Assembly (NCBI GenBank): GCA_963730785.1 | Contig: CAVSTF010000010.1 | Span: 186,001-250,000, forward strand | DNA length: 64,000 bases | From: Bog-473 sp963730785 | Lineage (GTDB): Bacteria; Actinomycetota; Acidimicrobiia; Acidimicrobiales; RAAP-2 | Reading direction: 5' to 3' | Part shown: positions 55,107 to 63,513 of the stretch, in pieces | How positions within the stretch are numbered: the first letter of the stretch is position 1 | Layout of the letters: every line of letters starts with the position of its first letter | The notes under the pieces: generated by a model | What the model was told of the DNA's origin: nothing | The model's database searches: none | The model's input: only the letters and a program-made list of their open reading frames with translations | Position numbers and translations under genes: made by a program

Positions 55107-56594
55107 ATGCCTGAGCAGCACGAGATCCTCATTGTGGGGGCCGGGTTCTCCGGCTTGGGGATGGCGATTCGGCTCCGCCAGATGGGTATCACCGACTTCG
55201 TGGTGCTCGACCGGGGCAACGACCTGGGCGGCACCTGGCGCGACAACTCGTACCCGGGAGCGGCGTGCGACGTCCCCTCCAATCTGTACTCGTACTCCTT
55301 TGCGCTCAATCCAAACTGGAGCCGCACCTTCCCGTCGCAGTCGGAGATCTGGGACTACATGCGTCAGTGCGTCGACGACTACGACGTGGCTGACTATGTC
55401 CGGACTGGTCACGCCGTCGACCAAGCGACCTGGGACGAGTCGACCCAACAGTGGTCGGTCACCGTCGAAAGCGGGGCCACCTTCCGGGCCCCGGTGCTCA
55501 TTTGGGCCACCGGTTCGCTGAGCGAGCCTTCCATTCCGGCCTTCCCGGGACTCGACCAATTCCGGGGCAAGGTGTTTCATTCGGCCCAGTGGGAGCACGG
55601 ATTCGACCTGACCGGCAAACGGGTCTGTGTGGTCGGCACGGGTGCGTCGGCCATTCAGTTCGTGCCGCAAATCCAGCCCGTGGTCTCGCAGCTGTACCTG
55701 CACCAGCGGACAGCCCCTTGGGTCTTCCCGCGCCGTGACAAGCCGGTCAAGCTTTGGCGCCAGCTGCTCTACCGGCGCTTTCCTGTCTTGCAACGGCTCA
55801 TTCGTCTGCGCATCTACGTCACCTTCGAGTTCCTGCTCTCCATCTTCATTGGTGACTCGAAGCGCCTGAAGCGAACCGTCCGGGCCACCTCGTTGGGTCA
55901 CTTGCGCAAGCAGGTGGCCGATGAAGCACTCCGGGAGACCCTCACCCCCCACTTTGAACCCGGCTGCAAGCGCCTGCTGCTGTCTGACGACTACTACCCG
56001 TCGTTGACCCAACCCAATGTGGAAGTGGTCGACAGTCCCGTCGCGTCGTTCACCGCTCATGAGGTCGTCGATGAGCGCGGTGAATCTCGCCCGGTGGATG
56101 TGGTCATCATGGGCACCGGCTTCGAGGCGGCTGAACCGCCCTATGCCCATCACATCGTTGGCCGGGGCGGTCAACGTCTGTCGGAGGTGTGGAAGGCCGA
56201 TGGCGTGGAGGCGTATGCCGGCTCAACCGTGGCCGGTTTTCCCAATCTCTTCATGATGATCGGACCCAACGCCACCTTGGCCCACAACTCAATGATCTTC
56301 ATGATCGAGTCGCACATCAACTACATCGCCAGTGCGGTGGCGTTCCTGCGCAAGCCCGGCGTCGGCACGGTCGAAGTCAAGCGGTCAGTGCAGCGACGCT
56401 TCAACGAAGGCCTGCAGAAGAAGCTCGAACATTCGGTCTGGGTTGAGGGTGGTTGCGGCAGTTGGTATCTCGACCACCGAGGTCGCAACACCACGTTGTG
56501 GCCTGACCACACCTGGAAGTTTCGTCGCCTCACTCGTCGCTTTCAGCCCGGCCAGTACGAGGTCGGCGCCCAGCGTGCAGCCAGCGTGGCGTGA
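55107..56594 (+). CDS. Flavin-containing Baeyer-Villiger-type monooxygenase
   Basis: A 495-aa NADPH/FAD monooxygenase. The FAD site is ILIVGAGFSGLGMAIRLRQMG, the BVMO fingerprint is FRGKVFHSAQWEHG (FxGxxxHxxxW), and the NADPH site is KRVCVVGTGASAIQFVPQI. Related enzymes oxidise ketones or cyclohexanones to esters or lactones. The start is ATG 55107, right after the dehalogenase stop. Its stop overlaps the trmO start as GTGA. The gene is intact. The substrate is unknown. Confidence 0.92.
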   Translation: MPEQHEILIVGAGFSGLGMAIRLRQMGITDFVVLDRGNDLGGTWRDNSYPGAACDVPSNLYSYSFALNPNWSRTFPSQSEIWDYMRQCVDDYDVADYVRTGHAVDQATWDESTQQWSVTVESGATFRAPVLIWATGSLSEPSIPAFPGLDQFRGKVFHSAQWEHGFDLTGKRVCVVGTGASAIQFVPQIQPVVSQLYLHQRTAPWVFPRRDKPVKLWRQLLYRRFPVLQRLIRLRIYVTFEFLLSIFIGDSKRLKRTVRATSLGHLRKQVADEALRETLTPHFEPGCKRLLLSDDYYPSLTQPNVEVVDSPVASFTAHEVVDERGESRPVDVVIMGTGFEAAEPPYAHHIVGRGGQRLSEVWKADGVEAYAGSTVAGFPNLFMMIGPNATLAHNSMIFMIESHINYIASAVAFLRKPGVGTVEVKRSVQRRFNEGLQKKLEHSVWVEGGCGSWYLDHRGRNTTLWPDHTWKFRRLTRRFQPGQYEVGAQRAASVA

Positions 56595-57047
56595 TTGCCC
56601 TCAATCCCATCGGGGCCGTGGTGGGCGGCCGCACCGAACCCATCGATGATGACTGGGGACGCGTGGAGGCCGTTATTCGCCTTGATGCCGAGCGCTTCGA
56701 CACCGATGTGGTGGCGGGGCTGGACGAGTTCTCTCATCTCTGCGTGGTCTTCATCTTCAACTTGGTCGATGAAGCCGACATAGTTACCGGGGCTCGGCAC
56801 CCACGCGGGCAATCCGGACTGGCCGTTGGTCGGCATGTTCGCCCAACGAGCGAAAATGCGTCCTAATCGCATCGGCGTGAGCTACTGCTCGTTAGTGCGA
56901 GTCGATGGTCTTGACCTGCATGTGCGGGGGCTGGATGCCATTGACGGCTCACCGGTCGTTGATATCAAGCCCTACATGAAGGAGTTCGAGCCGACGGACA
57001 CGCATCAACCGTCCTGGGCCAGCGAGTTGATGACCGGGTACTACTAG
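56591..57047 (+). CDS. trmO: TrmO-like tRNA methyltransferase (TsaA/UPF0066), one frameshift
   Basis: A SAM-dependent enzyme that methylates N6 of threonylcarbamoyladenosine at tRNA position 37. The first part (VIALNPIGAVVGG, LDEFSHLCVVFIFNLVDEAD) is in one frame. After HPR the run GGG at 56808-56810 carries an extra base; removing it gives GNPDWPLVGMFAQRAKMRPN, the family core, then RIGVSYCSLVRVDGLDLHV and DGSPVVDIKPYMKEF to the end. The start GTG 56591 overlaps the monooxygenase stop. The joined length is about 152 aa. It is convergent with the DUF5990 gene. Confidence 0.9.
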
Positions 57048-57505
57048 GCGCTGGCCGCACTCCACTCGATGACAGGTGGTTTGACGGCGGCGCAGACCGG
57101 GTTGCCTCTCGGATCGGTCAGGTGCACCCGACCGACCAATGAGCCGGTCTTCAGGGCCGCTCGGATGACGCCAGGCGGAATGGCTGACAGTACGAGCTTG
57201 GCCCGTCGAAACATGGTGGGTTCCGTGCCTTCATCCACCATCACCCAACTGAGGTAGATGCATCGACTCTCCGGGGTGCCCGAAATGTAGGGACCCTTCA
57301 GATCAAAGCCGGTCGCTCGTTCGGCCACCGTGCACTCCATGGTCCAGGTTGCGGTTTTGGCGTTCCCAGCCGTCAGTCCCAGTAGTTCGGACGGACGGGA
57401 GCGCCGTTGCACTCCGACGTGGATGCCATGATGCCCGCCTGGTCGATCTGGGCTCGGGCCACACGACGATCCGGGTAGGTCGACTCCCTCAATCCGGATC
57501 TGCAC
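57044..57505 (-). CDS. DUF5990 family protein
   Basis: A 153-aa protein of the DUF5990 family. Typical features are MQIRIEGVDLPGSSC, VGVQRRSRPSELLGLTAG, KTATWTMECTV, KGPYISGTPESRCIYLSW and TMFRRAKLVLSAIPPG. No function is established, and the family is found mainly in actinomycetes. The gene is intact. It lies 18 bases downstream of the HD-domain gene on the same strand, so the two form a probable pair. Confidence 0.85.
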   Translation of the reverse strand: MQIRIEGVDLPGSSCGPSPDRPGGHHGIHVGVQRRSRPSELLGLTAGNAKTATWTMECTVAERATGFDLKGPYISGTPESRCIYLSWVMVDEGTEPTMFRRAKLVLSAIPPGVIRAALKTGSLVGRVHLTDPRGNPVCAAVKPPVIEWSAASA

Positions 57506-57523
57506 CAGGGTGAGGGTGCCGAC

Positions 57524-58090
57524 TCAGCCGTTGTGGTGTGGCTGCACGAAGAAGCTGCGGATCAGTGGCTCGTAGTGCGCCAGGGGAGGGGTGGCGTAGT
57601 CAGGGTCAAAGGCCGGCATGTCGTACTTGGCGATGAACTCTTCGGTCAGTTCGTAGTACTCATGGCCTTCGAACTTGTCGCGGGCGTGGCGATCGCCCCC
57701 CAGGTGGTGCCAGAAGTAGTACCCCTGGAAGACACCGTGTTGTTGCACCATCCAGTGGTAGCTCTCCGGGACCCAGGGCTTGAGCACCGCGGCCGCGATG
57801 TCGGCGTGATTCATGGGTCCGAGGATGTCGCCCATGTCATGCAGGAGGGCACAGACCAGGTAGGCGTCGTCTCGGCCGTCGACCTCGGCTCGGTGGGCCG
57901 TCTGCAGGCTGTGCGTGAGACGGTCGACGATGAAGCCACCATCTTCGGTGGCCAGCTGATCCAGTTGGTGCAGCAGCTGGTTCGGTAGGTCGTCCAGCGC
58001 ACCATGGTAGGAGGTGATGATCTGCCAGTCCTCGGCCGTGGATTCGTCCATCCGGGTGAATGTGGCACGTTGTGCGGTGTCGTTGACCAT
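57524..58090 (-). CDS. HD-domain protein, possibly diiron oxygenase-like
   Basis: A 188-aa protein with an HD-fold metal core. Visible ligands are His in RLTHSLQTAHRAE, His-Asp in ALLHDMGDILG, and later His residues in MNHADIAAAVL and WMVQQHGVF, plus an Asp further on. The motif set resembles HD-domain mixed-valence diiron oxygenases (PhnZ-like) as well as HD phosphohydrolases. Which chemistry applies cannot be decided here. The start is ATG 58090 (MVNDTAQRATF). It is paired with the DUF5990 gene. Confidence 0.75.
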   Translation of the reverse strand: MVNDTAQRATFTRMDESTAEDWQIITSYHGALDDLPNQLLHQLDQLATEDGGFIVDRLTHSLQTAHRAEVDGRDDAYLVCALLHDMGDILGPMNHADIAAAVLKPWVPESYHWMVQQHGVFQGYYFWHHLGGDRHARDKFEGHEYYELTEEFIAKYDMPAFDPDYATPPLAHYEPLIRSFFVQPHHNG

Positions 58091-58155
58091 GATCGGCCTC
58101 CCTGCTCTGGACAGACGGTGGGTGCCTCCATGGTACGCCCGGACGCCCAGACGCC

Positions 58156-58905
58156 TTAGCCGTTGCTCGCCGTTCCTTCATCCACCGGGGTGTAACGGAT
58201 CAGGAAGTCGCTCTGGATGGCGCCGCACAGCACGGCCTCTCGGGCCGGCAGGGTGCAGGACAGCAAGGCGACGTCGACGCTCTGAGGGGTGGGTGTGACC
58301 TGGGGGTAGACACCGGCGCCCCGGGAAGGGAGTGCGCCACCGGAACCGGTGCCGACGCCGATCACCCGGGCCGGATCGACGAAGATGGTGATGTCCTTGG
58401 TCAGATGCACCACCCGCTCCCGAGTGGACACCGTCGGGCACTTCAGGCCGCTCGAGGTGATGGCGGCCGCCGCCGCCGAATGTGGGAAGAGCGCGCAGAC
58501 CAGCTCGCCGCCGGGCAAGTGGCCGGTGTAGTCGGTGGCAACTTGTACCAGTTTGGCTCCCTTGGGCGGTTCGCTGGTGCTGTAGTCGGGGCTGCCGGGT
58601 GGGGAGACGTCGAGCACCTGACCGCCATCGGCCGCCACCAGGGCATGGCAATGCCACCCGGAAGGCGCCAGAGCTGTGTTCAGGCCATTGGAGTAGAAGC
58701 TCAGGCCGTGGGGTGCATTGATGGCGGGCAACATGGTCGGCACATACACACCCGTTCGCCCGCCGGCTCCATAGGTAGTGGGGCAGGAAACCACCGGCAG
58801 CACGCTCACACCGCTCGAAGCGGCCTTGGCCGCACCGGCGCTCGGCAAGGAGAAGGTGAGCGCCAGTAAGCCGGCGGAAAGCACGACAACCCAGATCCTT
58901 CGCAT
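58156..58905 (-). CDS. Secreted protein of unknown function
   Basis: An exported protein of about 249 aa. The signal peptide MRRIWVVVLSAGLLALTFSL begins at ATG 58905. The mature part has several cysteines (SCPTTYGAGGRTG, WHCHALVAADGGQVLD, VCALFPHS, LKCPTV, SCTLPAREAVLCG) that could form disulfides. No family is recognised. It is divergent from a small membrane protein gene and stops 65 bases before the HD gene start. Confidence 0.75.
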   Translation of the reverse strand: MRRIWVVVLSAGLLALTFSLPSAGAAKAASSGVSVLPVVSCPTTYGAGGRTGVYVPTMLPAINAPHGLSFYSNGLNTALAPSGWHCHALVAADGGQVLDVSPPGSPDYSTSEPPKGAKLVQVATDYTGHLPGGELVCALFPHSAAAAAITSSGLKCPTVSTRERVVHLTKDITIFVDPARVIGVGTGSGGALPSRGAGVYPQVTPTPQSVDVALLSCTLPAREAVLCGAIQSDFLIRYTPVDEGTASNG

Positions 58906-58948
58906 GAGGCGGAGCGTAGCCATCCCTCCGTCACGGCAGACTGAGGCC

Positions 58949-59488
58949 GTGCCCCGGGACTTCCGACCGCCGCCATCCCGCCGTGACTGGAGCGATCGCC
59001 CCATCCTTTCGAAGGAGATCAGGCGACCGACCGACAACCTGCAGCAGATCGTTCCCGGTGTACTTATCTTCGGCGCCCTGATCTTTGTGGCTCTGGGACT
59101 GGTGATGTCAGCAGCCACCCACCGGACGGACGCCCAGGTCAGCAACCTGCGCTCGCACGGCGTCCCGGTCACCTACTCGGTCAGCGGCTGCGCCAACGGG
59201 CGCATCAGTTCCGCCTGCACTGGGAGTTTTACCTACGACCATCACACCTACGACGATTCGCTGTCGGGCACGCAGCACCGACCCCAGAAGGGCACGCACC
59301 TGGCCGCACTGGTCGATCCGAAGGACCCCGGTGCCTACGTCTACGTCCGCAGTGCGGTCTTCGGTCGCCGATCCATGGGGCACAACCCGTGGTACGTGGG
59401 CGGACTGGTCAGTCTGGCCATCGCCATCATTTTGGGGACCATCGGGATTCGCCTGGAGAGGCGGCGCCGCCGGCAACCCAAGACCTGA
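58949..59488 (+). CDS. Two-helix membrane protein (DUF3592-like)
   Basis: A 179-aa membrane protein. Helices lie at about residues 33-54 (IVPGVLIFGALIFVALGLVM) and 145-163 (WYVGGLVSLAIAIILG), enclosing an extracytoplasmic loop with two cysteines (SGCANGRISSACTG) and GVPVTYSVSG. The arrangement resembles DUF3592 proteins. The C-terminus is strongly basic (RRRRRQPKT). The start is GTG 58949. It is convergent with the DsbA-fold gene, 28 bases apart. The role is unknown. Confidence 0.65.
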   Translation: MPRDFRPPPSRRDWSDRPILSKEIRRPTDNLQQIVPGVLIFGALIFVALGLVMSAATHRTDAQVSNLRSHGVPVTYSVSGCANGRISSACTGSFTYDHHTYDDSLSGTQHRPQKGTHLAALVDPKDPGAYVYVRSAVFGRRSMGHNPWYVGGLVSLAIAIILGTIGIRLERRRRRQPKT

Positions 59489-59516
59489 GTCAACGGGCCC
59501 TCCAAGCCGCAGGCCC

Positions 59517-60122
59517 TCAGTCGAAGATGGGCGGCCTGTCCCGGGTGCGCTTGAGCTCGAAGAAGCCATCGGTGCCGGCGACCAGCACCACGCCGTCCCA
59601 CAACTTTCCGGCCGCTTCGCCCTTGGGGGCGGGGGTCACGACGGGACCGAAGAAGGCCACGCCGTTCACGTGGATGACCGGGGTGCCCACGTCCATCCCG
59701 ACCGGGTCCATGCCGGCGTGGTGGGACTTGAGCAACAGGTCGTCGAATTCGGTTGACTCGGCGGCATCGGCCAGCGAGGCCGGCAGCCCCACTTCCTCCA
59801 GTGCCTCGACGATGATGGCCGGGTCCTCCCGGCGACCTTCGAGGTGGATGCGGTTGCCGAGCGCGGTGTAGAGGGGGAGCAACGAGTCGAAGCCGTCGGT
59901 CTGCTCGGCGGCGATGCAGACGCGGACGGGCCCCTTGGCCTTGGCCAGCAACGCCTTGTAGTCGTCGGACAATTCGTCCCGACCCTCGTTGAGGATGGCC
60001 AGCGACATCACATGCCAGCTGGTCTTGATGTCTCGTACCTTCTCGACCTCAAGCATCCATCGGGATGTCATCCAGGCCCAGGGGCACAGTGGATCGAACC
60101 AGAAATCGGCTACGTCGGTCAT
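59517..60122 (-). CDS. DsbA-fold oxidoreductase of the Rv2466c type
   Basis: A 201-aa thioredoxin-fold protein. The N-terminus VADFWFDPLCPWAWMTSRWM is highly characteristic of actinobacterial DsbA-fold proteins related to the mycothiol-dependent reductase Rv2466c. The active site reads CPWA rather than CPWC, so only one cysteine is present. VGTPVIHVNGVAFFGPVVTP carries the cis-Pro. The start ATG 60122 overlaps the SDR stop as ATGA. It closes a run of four minus-strand genes (SRPBCC, M20, SDR, DsbA-like). Confidence 0.88.
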   Translation of the reverse strand: MTDVADFWFDPLCPWAWMTSRWMLEVEKVRDIKTSWHVMSLAILNEGRDELSDDYKALLAKAKGPVRVCIAAEQTDGFDSLLPLYTALGNRIHLEGRREDPAIIVEALEEVGLPASLADAAESTEFDDLLLKSHHAGMDPVGMDVGTPVIHVNGVAFFGPVVTPAPKGEAAGKLWDGVVLVAGTDGFFELKRTRDRPPIFD

Positions 60123-60882
60123 GGCATTCCTCCATCGACGCGCAAGATGGCGCCGGTCGTATAACTCGAAGCATCGGATGCGAAGTACAAAGCAGCTCCC
60201 ACCACTTCCTCCGGTTGGCCTCCCCGCTGCAGCGCATGGTTGGCCTTGACCGCCTTCTCGAAGGCGGGGATGTCCCAGGCGGCAGTGACGTCGGTCATGA
60301 ACGGTCCAGCCATGATGCAGTTGACCCGCACCGTCGGCCCGAAGGCATGGGCGAAGCCCACCGTGAGCGCGTTCAAGCCGGCCTTGGCGGCGTCGTACGG
60401 CAACATGAATGGTGCCGGTCGGATGGAGCCGGTGCTCGATACGTTGATGATGGATCCACCATATGGGCCTTCCGCCATTTTCGAACCGATCAGTGCGGTG
60501 AGATGGAACGGCCCTTTCAGGTTGAGATCGACCACCTTGTCCCACAGGTCCTCGGTCACCGCCGGCAGTGATTCGTAGAGCAACGACATGCCGGCGTTGT
60601 TGACCAGCACGTCCACTCGGCCGAAGGCGTCGTAGGAGCGCTCGACCAGGACGTCGAGTTCATCCCAATGACCGATGTGGCAGGCCAACGGCAAGGCCCG
60701 GCGCCCCCGGGCTTCGACCTCGCGGGCCACCGCTTCGCAGTTCGCCAGTTTGCGGCTGGCGATGATGACGTCGGCGCCCGCATCGGCGAACCCCAACGCC
60801 ATGGCCCGGCCCAGTCCCCGGCTGCCCCCGGTGATCAGCGCCACCTTCCCGGCCAGCGCACCCGCCCCGCACCCTCGCTCAT
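60119..60882 (-). CDS. Short-chain dehydrogenase/reductase, one homopolymer frameshift
   Basis: An NAD(P)-dependent SDR of about 254 aa. Motifs are VALITGGSRGLGRAMA (cofactor), VLVNNAGMS, and the catalytic Ser with PYDAAKAGLNALTV (YxxxK). The ATG at 60882 overlaps the M20 stop as ATGA and encodes MSEGAG, but is out of frame with the body. One extra base in the C-run at 60865-60868 would join it as MSEGAGAGALAGKVALITGG. Without that fix the first usable codon is GTG 60844. The substrate is unknown. Its own stop overlaps the DsbA-fold gene. Confidence 0.9.
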
Positions 60883-62234
60883 GACAGCAATTCCGCCACG
60901 GCGTAGGTCACGGCCTTGCCCATGGGGATGTGCAGGAACTCATTCGGGCCGTGGGCATTGGAGTGCGGACCGAGCACGCCGGTGGCCACAATCCCCGTCG
61001 ATGGAAAACCCCGTTGCAGATCGGCCAGGAACGGGATGGTCCCGCCCTCGCCCATGTGACCCGGGCTGCGGCCGAAGCAGGCTTCCGAGGCCCTTCGCAC
61101 CGTCGCCTCCACCTCCGGACTCAACGGCGGAGAGGCCCACCCGTTGGCCGGGTGCTCCACGTCAATCGTCACGTGCGCCCCCTCGTCCGTCGTACAGGCA
61201 GCAATGACGGCCGCCGTCGCCACCTGAGCGTCGACATCAGGCGGGAGACGGAGTGAGAACTTGGCGGTGGTGTACGGCCGCAATACGTTGCCGCCGTCGC
61301 GCACGGCCGGCACGCCGTCGATGCCGATGACCTCCAGCGCCGGGGCCCAGGCCTTGGCGATCATCCGCTCAGCGGTCGACGCGCCCAACAGATGCAGCCC
61401 GTCCACCGCCGGGAAGGAGAACTCGGGGAACTCGGCCGCCACGGCCTCGATATTGGCTCGATGCGACTCGGGAATCCCGCCCCCTCGCAGCTCCGGCAGC
61501 AGTATCTCGCCGGTCGTCTCGTCCTCTATCCGGGACATGATCCGCCGCAGTAGGCGGAACGACGACGGCACAATGCCGCCCGCCCCGCCGCTGTGCACAC
61601 CCTCGGTCAACACATCGACCCGCACGCTGATGACGAGGTTGCCCCGCAGCGAGGTGGTCAACCACAACCGGTCGTAACTCAGCGCGCTCGAATCGAGGCA
61701 GATGACCAACGACGGCTGGCCGATGCGGTCGCTCAGGTGCTCGACGTAGGCCGAGAGGTCCGGACTACCGCTTTCCTCGCTGGCCTCAATGAGGATGACC
61801 ACCCGGCCCCGTCCCCCGTCCGCCGCCAACAGACCGGTCACGGCGGCAAAGAGGGCGTACCCGTCGTCGGCCGTGCCCCGACCATAGAGATGGTCGCCCT
61901 CGCGAACCGGCTCGAACGGCGACAGCCCGCTGCGCCATTCGCCCATCGGGGGCTGCTTGTCCATGTGCCCATAGAGCAGGATCGGTTCGCCCGACTTGCC
62001 GTTGTCGATCCACAACACCGGGGTACGACCGGGCAGCGAAATGATCTCGGCCGCCAACGAGCCGTCCTGGGCCACGGCCCAGTCGCGCAACAGTTCGGCC
62101 GCCTTCCGCAGGGCGCCTCTGGATTCCCATTCGGCGTCGAAGGCGGGGGAGAGGCATGGGATGCGGGTGTAGTCACTGAGGGTGGGCAGCACGCGCTGTT
62201 CCCACGCTTCTTCAATACGCTGCCGGTCGATCAT
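60879..62234 (-). CDS. M20 family metallopeptidase
   Basis: A dizinc peptidase or deacylase of about 451 aa. Metal-site motifs are ILLYGHMDKQPPMGEW (His, Asp), GRGTADDGYALFA (bridging Asp), ILIEASEESGSPDL (Glu pair) and the final ligand region HSNAHGPNEFLHIP. The start is ATG 62234 (MIDRQRIEEAW), 5 bases after the SRPBCC stop. The family includes dipeptidases such as the CNDP type, which fits the length. The gene is intact and overlaps the SDR start. Confidence 0.92.
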   Translation of the reverse strand: MIDRQRIEEAWEQRVLPTLSDYTRIPCLSPAFDAEWESRGALRKAAELLRDWAVAQDGSLAAEIISLPGRTPVLWIDNGKSGEPILLYGHMDKQPPMGEWRSGLSPFEPVREGDHLYGRGTADDGYALFAAVTGLLAADGGRGRVVILIEASEESGSPDLSAYVEHLSDRIGQPSLVICLDSSALSYDRLWLTTSLRGNLVISVRVDVLTEGVHSGGAGGIVPSSFRLLRRIMSRIEDETTGEILLPELRGGGIPESHRANIEAVAAEFPEFSFPAVDGLHLLGASTAERMIAKAWAPALEVIGIDGVPAVRDGGNVLRPYTTAKFSLRLPPDVDAQVATAAVIAACTTDEGAHVTIDVEHPANGWASPPLSPEVEATVRRASEACFGRSPGHMGEGGTIPFLADLQRGFPSTGIVATGVLGPHSNAHGPNEFLHIPMGKAVTYAVAELLS

Positions 62235-62239
62235 GACCG

Positions 62240-62701
62240 CTAGCCCTCGGTGATCTGAGCCAGGCGCTCCAGCGTCTTGGTCATGGATTCCGCCGTGCCC
62301 TTGGCCGGGGGTCCCACCTTGAGCATGAACTTCTGCTTGTCCTGCGAGATATCCCACGTCTCGGTGACGGTGGTGCTGCCATCCGACTCTTCGAATCGAT
62401 AGCGCCAAATTCGCCCACCGACGAGGCGGCCGAGCGGTCCGGCCAGCGCGGTCTGCCAGGCGATCAGCTTGTCCGGTTCAAATTCAATGATCGTGTTCAT
62501 CATCGAATAGGGGACGCCCATTTTCATGGACATGCCGAATTTTGATCCGAGTTTCAGTTGCTGGGGCGTGTCACCTTTGGTCTTGACGACGGTCCCCGAC
62601 CCGTCGATTTCGGGGTGGCGATTGGCGTCCGACACGATGGCGAACAGCTTCGATGCTGGAGCGTGAATCACTCGGCTCACACTGATCTCGAGTCCATCCA
62701 T
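62240..62701 (-). CDS. SRPBCC (START-like) family protein
   Basis: A 153-aa ligand-binding beta/alpha protein. The START-like start LEISVSRVIHAPASKLFAIV and DANRHPEIDGSG, then WETSYEISQDK-like ITETWDISQDKQKF context, are typical of polyketide-cyclase/SRPBCC proteins. The ligand is unknown. The start is taken as ATG 62701, with AGAGGA about ten bases upstream; GTG 62707 is possible. It heads the SRPBCC-M20-SDR-DsbA run and is divergent from the Grx-type arsC. Confidence 0.85.
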   Translation of the reverse strand: MDGLEISVSRVIHAPASKLFAIVSDANRHPEIDGSGTVVKTKGDTPQQLKLGSKFGMSMKMGVPYSMMNTIIEFEPDKLIAWQTALAGPLGRLVGGRIWRYRFEESDGSTTVTETWDISQDKQKFMLKVGPPAKGTAESMTKTLERLAQITEG

Positions 62702-62744
62702 GGGCACTTCCTCTCGGTTGGGTCATCCGTACACTGGCGGGCCT

Positions 62745-63092
62745 ATGACCGATCTATCGATGTATTACAACCCGCGCTGCTCCAAGTGTCGCACGGCTCA
62801 AGGCCTCTTGACCGAGCGTGGGATCGAGGCCCGGATCGTCGAATATCTGGTCGAGCCCCCGACCCTGGACGACCTGCGGCGGCTCATGACCCAGCTCGGC
62901 ATTGACGATCCCCGCCTCATGATGCGCACCGGCGAGGACGTCTATCGGGAGCTGGCGTTGGCCGGGGAGGAGGGCGACGCCCTCCTGGAGGCCATCGTGG
63001 CCCACCCGATCCTGCTTGAGCGGCCGATCGTCGTGCGGGGCGATCGCGCCGTCATCGCCCGGCCGCCGGAACTGCTGTTGGATCTGCTCTAG
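62745..63092 (+). CDS. arsC: ArsC/Spx-family reductase (glutaredoxin-coupled type)
   Basis: A 115-aa thioredoxin-fold protein. The N-terminal YYNPRCSKCRTAQGLL holds the CX2C site, YLVEPPTLDDLRRLM follows, and HPILLERPIVVRGDRAVIAR matches the ArsC/YffB family. The start is ATG 62745. It is unrelated to the phosphatase-type ArsC at 7883-8266. Some members are Spx-like or of unknown activity (YffB), so arsenate reduction is probable but unproven here. It is monocistronic. Confidence 0.87.
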   Translation: MTDLSMYYNPRCSKCRTAQGLLTERGIEARIVEYLVEPPTLDDLRRLMTQLGIDDPRLMMRTGEDVYRELALAGEEGDALLEAIVAHPILLERPIVVRGDRAVIARPPELLLDLL

Positions 63093-63103
63093 ATGGCGAC
63101 TGG

Positions 63104-63460
63104 TCAGATGGCGTACTGGGTCAGATCACTCAGCGTGACCCACTCCAGGGATGAGGCATGGGTGGCGGCCAGCACCACTGGCGGGGCCATGCCCGCTTCA
63201 AAAGCTTCTTGCCAGCGGGGGGCGCAGAGGCACCACTGATCACCGGGCTGCAGCCCCTCAAAGCCGAACTCCGGATGGGGCGTAGACAGGTCGTTGCCGA
63301 CCGAGGCCGAGTAGGCCAAGAACTCCTCGGTGACCCGGGTGCACACCGTGTGGACACCGACGTCTTCCGCGCCGGTGTTGCAGCAGCCGTCTCGGAAGAA
63401 GCCGGTCAGTGGATTGAAATTGCAGGGTTCGAGCTCTCCGCCCAGGACGTTCTGTGCCAT
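63104..63460 (-). CDS. DUF2237 family protein
   Basis: A 118-aa protein of the conserved DUF2237 family. The core NPLTGFFRDGCCNTG, EDVGVHTVCTRVTEEFLAY, DLSTPHPEFGFEGLQPGDQ and WCLCAPRWQEAFEAG holds several conserved cysteines that may bind metal. The function is unknown. The start is ATG 63460 (MAQNVLGGELEP); ATG 63475 is an alternative. It is convergent with the arsC-like gene and follows the nitroreductase gene. Confidence 0.87.
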   Translation of the reverse strand: MAQNVLGGELEPCNFNPLTGFFRDGCCNTGAEDVGVHTVCTRVTEEFLAYSASVGNDLSTPHPEFGFEGLQPGDQWCLCAPRWQEAFEAGMAPPVVLAATHASSLEWVTLSDLTQYAI

Positions 63461-63513
63461 CTCCCATTTGAGCATGACCCGGTGGCCCCATCAGCCGCAG
63501 GTCAACGCAGGAC

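Noticed and set aside
54786..56174. Long minus-strand open frame of 462 codons
   Set aside because: It lies opposite the conserved dehalogenase and Baeyer-Villiger monooxygenase genes and has no family features. High GC at third codon positions commonly opens such antisense frames.
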